From Hymenochaete sp. R1 (Eukaryota; Basidiomycota; Agaricomycetes; Hymenochaetales; Hymenochaetaceae): DNA of 64,000 nucleotides. Location: positions 62,001 through 126,000 of the forward strand of contig JAFREE010000040.1 of the NCBI GenBank assembly GCA_019400425.1. Reading direction: 5' to 3'. The notes beneath the pieces are model-generated. The model saw only the letters and a list, made by a program, of their open reading frames with translations. It was not told the DNA's origin and did not search any database. This document shows, piece by piece, positions 60,583-64,000 of the stretch (position 1 is its first letter; the number at the start of each line of letters is the position of its first letter). The position numbers were made by a program, and so were the translations under genes.

Positions 60583-61884
60583 ATGGCCATAGCTTGTGCC
60601 CAAAAAATTCATCCTTTTCAGCAAGCCTCCAAATTATCGACAGAGGATATTAGCTTTTCGAGTCACTCCGAAAGCCACCAGGATTTCAGAGGGATGCCAT
60701 ATGAAGTGAAACAGGAAACGATCAAAAAGATCAAAACCAACTTGCAATGCCTTTCAAATGACGTGCAGCTCGGGCCCTGTCTTCTTCAATACAAACTGGA
60801 AGGTACTCAGTCTGGTCCACCTTTAACGCCTGTTCGGACGAAAACAAGAATGAGAGAAGACAGACAAGAACAGGCAGAGCTTCATAGCTTATCTTCAAGC
60901 AATCTTAACGGGATCCCTGATGCTGTGAGCGCCCTCTTCACTGACAGATCTAGATACGAAAAACCTAGTATCGAAGGGAACGAGCATTCAGAAGATCTGA
61001 AGAGTTTGAAGCTTGATATTGTCGGGCGTTATAAAGATTGTTTACAACTTGGATATCAATATCGAGACATGAGTGTTGGGAATATAGTCTTTCCGAGGCG
61101 ACTTGGGCAGATGTTCCACGTCGTGTACATCAAGCCTGACTCTCAGTGGTGAGTGAGTTGCTTCCGAATTTCTTCTTTCTGACTAACGAAGCTCTTTAGT
61201 TATCAGGTCGGGAAGCAAAGGCAAGTCAGTTCGGAACGAAAGGCCGACCTCAACGCTGTGCAGATAATGGACTATTTGGATGTGAATGGCAAAACACCAT
61301 TTGGATGTTTGATCGATTCTAGTTTGGCTATCAGGACAGACTGCCGGAATTCCGCAATAAGTGGACCTGGTCTTACGGTATGTTTGCTTCAATTGGTTTA
61401 GTGGTTTGTTCCTGATCATTTTCCACAGGAAACGAGAATCTTTATGGCGATTTTTATTCTCGAATATTTAGACTGTCGTAAATCTCCCGTTTTCGACATG
61501 GAGTCTGTCTTCTGAATTTTGCTTTACGTCCCTCTGAACCGAACTGTTGCGTGCAATCCCGAGGCCAGTTCATACGATAAAAAGATGCTCAGTGATTTGA
61601 TTCCGACAGACGCCATGCGACCCGCCACGGACGCTGGCAATAAATTGCGGATTCTTAATCGTTTGCAACACATGCGGTATATCAAAGCTGATAGTTGTCT
61701 TTTTCCTTATAAAGACCTCTTATACACGCTAGTGCAGAAGGTTTCAGCATACAACTCTCTGACTTTGGAGCATGAGTTGCGAGGAACATGGTTCAAGAAC
61801 AAAGAAGAGGACCGCGCGGTTGACGAGTACATTAACGAGATACAGAAGCTCTTCGGTGCCAGCAAAGACATCGTATCGCATTGA
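60583..61884 (+). pseudogene. FunK1 kinase pseudogene, array copy 2 (internal deletion, premature stop)
   Basis: A broken paralogue of copy 1. It starts at ATG 60583; the surrounding TCAAGACAAGCTATG aligns with TCAAGACACACTATG at the copy 3 start. It keeps the N-terminal segment (ETIKKIKTNLQCLSNDVQLGPCLLQ). At LKLDIVG it jumps straight to RYKDCLQLGYQYRDMSVGN, which corresponds to the catalytic-loop exon. About 350-370 residues present in copy 1 between these points are missing. The HRD histidine is Tyr (YRD) and the metal-binding segment reads IDSSLAI instead of IDFSLAI. A TGA at about 61513-61515 replaces the Trp of SVFWILLYV. Introns at about 61150-61198 and 61379-61428 are still recognisable. 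The frame continues past the stop to a normal-looking C-terminus at 61884. Confidence 0.88.
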
Positions 61885-62539
61885 ACCAAACAACTGCTGG
61901 TTAGTTCGTGGTCGATCTCTTCTTGGCTGTTTACGAAGATCAAACTCTCTCTTTTTATATATATCGCTGCTGCACAGAGCAAATATGCATTGATGCCTAG
62001 TATACTCTCTCTTTGTGGAAACTTCATGTCTTTCTTTTCCGTGCTACGATGTTGTTGTTGTTTTGCTTTCTTGCCTTATTTTTCTCTACTATCATTCATG
62101 TCGGGTTCAATATGTGCTTGGATATTGTATCTCTTGGATTATTTCAGTTTTTTTTTATCAATACCTTCCATTCCTATTTTTTATGTGCAAGAAACATACG
62201 TTCAAAACTGCCCTCGTTCCATCAGAAAAGTGCGGTCCTATCACCTTTTGGCCCCCTTAGGCCTTTTTTAATTCTGAATGCGCAAAACTCAGGCGCGTTT
62301 GACTCCGGCCGGCCGAGTCGCTATTCTCACTCTTCTACCAACACTACCACGATCTCTGGTTGTCTCTCAGAACTCATAACCTAAGAATATTACGACGCCT
62401 AAATCCTTCAATAAAAGTAATTTTCAAATGCGAGCCGGAACGCTGCACGTCAGAGACGTTGGGCAAACATCAGCCGATTGGCACGCTCATCAGTACCAAT
62501 ACATCTCCACGCTCAACCGACAGCAGTGTCCCTCTCGTG
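61885..62539. other. Intergenic between FunK1 copy 2 and a remnant
   Basis: About 650 bp, T-rich, no gene supported. Confidence 0.5.
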
Positions 62540-62650
62540 GATTTCTACCTCGCGTTGGTTCAAAAACAAACGGCAAAAGGAATGTCGGAACTTGCACTAC
62601 TGCCAAACTTGTCGAACAAATACACAATTTTTACGAGGCGGATGGATGAC
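62540..62650 (+). pseudogene. Probable FunK1 C-terminal remnant
   Basis: Short stretch with broken frames. TGGTTCAAAAACAAA resembles TGGTTCAAGAACAAA in the copy 2 C-terminal exon. Further on VEQIHNFYEADG (about 62610-62648) resembles FIDETQKFYRRLG near the end of copy 1. Frames shift between the two matches. It may be the relic of a further array member. Similarity was judged by eye and is weak. Confidence 0.35.
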
Positions 62651-62736
62651 TCGCTTCACAATCGGACCGAACTCCTTCCAGGGTCGGCAAGGAAGCTCGT
62701 TCCGACATGTGGCTTGAGAAACCATCGCATCTCTAC

Positions 62737-62743
62737 GCGCGAA
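62737..62743 (+). promoter_or_regulatory. CGCGAAA element upstream of FunK1 copy 3
   Basis: CGCGAAA lies 113 bp before the copy 3 ATG, inside TCTACGCGCGAAAG. The corresponding positions before copies 1 and 2 also hold TACGCGAAA. It matches the SCB consensus CRCGAAA; function is inferred only. Confidence 0.4.
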
Positions 62744-62855
62744 AGACGCTTCCAAGGCGTTCTCATTCGTTTCCTAGACTTCAACCACCACCACCACCAC
62801 CACTTTTACCTTCTCATTCCTCCCAAACGCACGCCTCGAGCTGTCAAGACACACT

Positions 62856-64000
62856 ATGTCCATATCCAGCGTTTCAGAAGGTTCTCCTTCTGAACATGCC
62901 GCCAAGTCGTCACCATCGGAGAGTGTTAACCCGTCGCAGCACTCCTCCGAGAGTCTCTGGGATAGTGACTCGAAGCCATATCAGCCGACACCTGAGACAA
63001 TCCGGAAGCTTAACAAACTCGAGTTGTGCTACCTATGGAACGATTTGCATCTCGAACTTTGCCTTCTCCACCATGTCCCGAAAGGATTTACTCCACCGTC
63101 GATGCCCATTTGGAAAATGAAAAAGAACAGAGAGGATGAGCAAGAGCAAGCTGATCCGTGTGGTCTTTTCTCAGGATTTCTGAACGAAATTCTTGACCAC
63201 ACTCGCGCTGTGTATCGGACCAATGGGAATGAGCCAGTCGGACGTTGCGCCATGGACACCCTTTTCACTAACAAGTTTAAATTTGTCAAGTACGACAAAC
63301 CTATTATCAAAGAAGGTGCTGGTTCGGAAGGCCCAAGGCTTGATATTGCTGGTTGCATCCTCAAGGGCCAAGAAGACAATCTCGATAACGGTCACCTTCT
63401 CACGAATAACTCTGTTTCATGGGATAATGTAGTCTCGTTCGTCGTGGTCAGGAATAGATGGGATGAACTGGTGGTTGATGCTTGCATATGCTGTCAGGAG
63501 ATTTACCGTTCCCAGTCAAACAGAGTGGCCGTTCGCTTCCTGTTATTCGATCCAAGCAAGAACTATGCTGCAATTGCTGAATCAGACAGAGGAGGAGTAT
63601 ATATCACTCGCAGGTATAAATTGGATATACCATTCGAGTGCGAACGGTTCTCTGTAGCGGTCGCAGGCATGTTCTGTTCTTCAATTGACGAGCATGGTTT
63701 CAATCGTCGAGAACGGATATTGATGAACGATGGTACAAAGATCAACCATATCGTTCAAACATCACTCGGTTGGTTGTTCTGCACAGAGGTCCTTTGTGAT
63801 CGGAACGCGCTTCAAGGCCGGTGTACGAAGGCTTTGAAGCTTGAACTGATACCTAGGACACTTATAGAGACAACTCTCAGTAGAGGTGTGTGTGCGGAGA
63901 CTCCTGTCGTCGACGAACAATCAGAAGAAGCTCATCCGAAATCAAATACAAGCAAGAAACGTATTTATGTGTGTTCAAACAACGGTAGTTCCCCCAAAAG
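62856..64000 (+). CDS. FunK1-type fungal protein kinase, array copy 3 (3' partial)
   Basis: An open frame from ATG 62856 to the window end, paralogous to exon 1 of copy 1. It starts MSISSVSEGSPSEHAAKSS, then shares ETIRKLNKLELCYLWNDLHLELCLL, HHVPKGFTPPSMPIWK, GRCAMDTLFTNKFKFVKYDK, LDIAGCILKGQEDN, NRVAVRFLLFDPSKNYAAIAESDRGG, ITRRYKLDIPFECERFS and MFCSSIDEHGFNRRE. No lesion appears in the 381 codons visible, so this copy may be functional; the catalytic domain lies beyond the window. A CAC-repeat (about 62786-62801) lies in its leader. Confidence 0.88.
   Translation, partial: MSISSVSEGSPSEHAAKSSPSESVNPSQHSSESLWDSDSKPYQPTPETIRKLNKLELCYLWNDLHLELCLLHHVPKGFTPPSMPIWKMKKNREDEQEQADPCGLFSGFLNEILDHTRAVYRTNGNEPVGRCAMDTLFTNKFKFVKYDKPIIKEGAGSEGPRLDIAGCILKGQEDNLDNGHLLTNNSVSWDNVVSFVVVRNRWDELVVDACICCQEIYRSQSNRVAVRFLLFDPSKNYAAIAESDRGGVYITRRYKLDIPFECERFSVAVAGMFCSSIDEHGFNRRERILMNDGTKINHIVQTSLGWLFCTEVLCDRNALQGRCTKALKLELIPRTLIETTLSRGVCAETPVVDEQSEEAHPKSNTSKKRIYVCSNNGSSPK

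Overview
The window reads as nuclear DNA of a filamentous basidiomycete, most likely an Agaricomycete. Genes are dense and split by many short (about 50-60 bp) GT-AG introns. Codon use is moderately GC-rich. The content includes FunK1-type fungal kinases, a seven-helix family typical of mushrooms, a P450, a TOK-type potassium channel and a basidiomycete-style CCCH/CCHC reverse-transcriptase element. I assembled exons by eye from splice sites and reading frame. For most models the summed exon length is a multiple of three and the conserved blocks join cleanly, but individual junctions may be off by a base or two.

Layout. 1-4.2 kb: 3' half of EPL1 (NuA4), then an intact 760-codon reverse-transcriptase ORF on the minus strand. 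4.9-7.7 kb: MCM5. 8.1 kb: an intron-containing tRNA-Lys(CUU). 8.6-10.5 kb: an unassigned coiled-coil/acidic protein, divergent from a VPS38/ATG14-type PI3-kinase subunit (10.8-13.7 kb). 14.1-15.5 kb: a low-complexity hypothetical protein. 16.9-21.2 kb: a Pumilio-family protein. 22.6-25.3 kb: a TOK-type two-pore K+ channel. 25.65 kb: a second tRNA-Lys(CUU), followed by a 567-bp inverted-repeat (MITE/foldback) element with a perfect 6-bp target duplication. 26.8-30.6 kb: Argonaute. 31.7-34.1 kb: a GCNA/SprT-type protease rich in SUMO-interacting motifs. 34.45 kb: a third tRNA-Lys(CUU). 34.9-36.9 kb: a P450, divergent from an SLC33-type acetyl-CoA transporter (37.5-39.8 kb). 39.9-44.2 kb: mostly gene-poor, with one small orphan gene. 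44.3-49 kb: rhodanese, threonine aldolase, a DUF1909 zinc-finger protein and TIM10. 49.2-52.6 kb: UTP4. 52.7-53.5 kb: a HIT hydrolase. 54.4-56.1 kb: the seven-helix membrane protein. 56.6-64 kb: a tandem FunK1 array with one intact copy, one dead copy, a probable remnant and one copy running off the end.

Most genes are unlinked housekeeping functions: replication (MCM5), chromatin (EPL1), rRNA processing (UTP4), mitochondrial import (TIM10) and autophagy/endosomal lipid signalling (VPS38/ATG14). The parts most worth following up are the FunK1 array, whose three recognisable 5' ends share a CGCGAAA (SCB-like) element; the SUMO-motif-rich SprT protease; the reverse transcriptase that keeps YVDD but has lost RNase H catalytic residues; and the MITE inserted beside a tRNA gene. 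I found no CRISPR array, rRNA gene or obvious horizontally acquired cluster.
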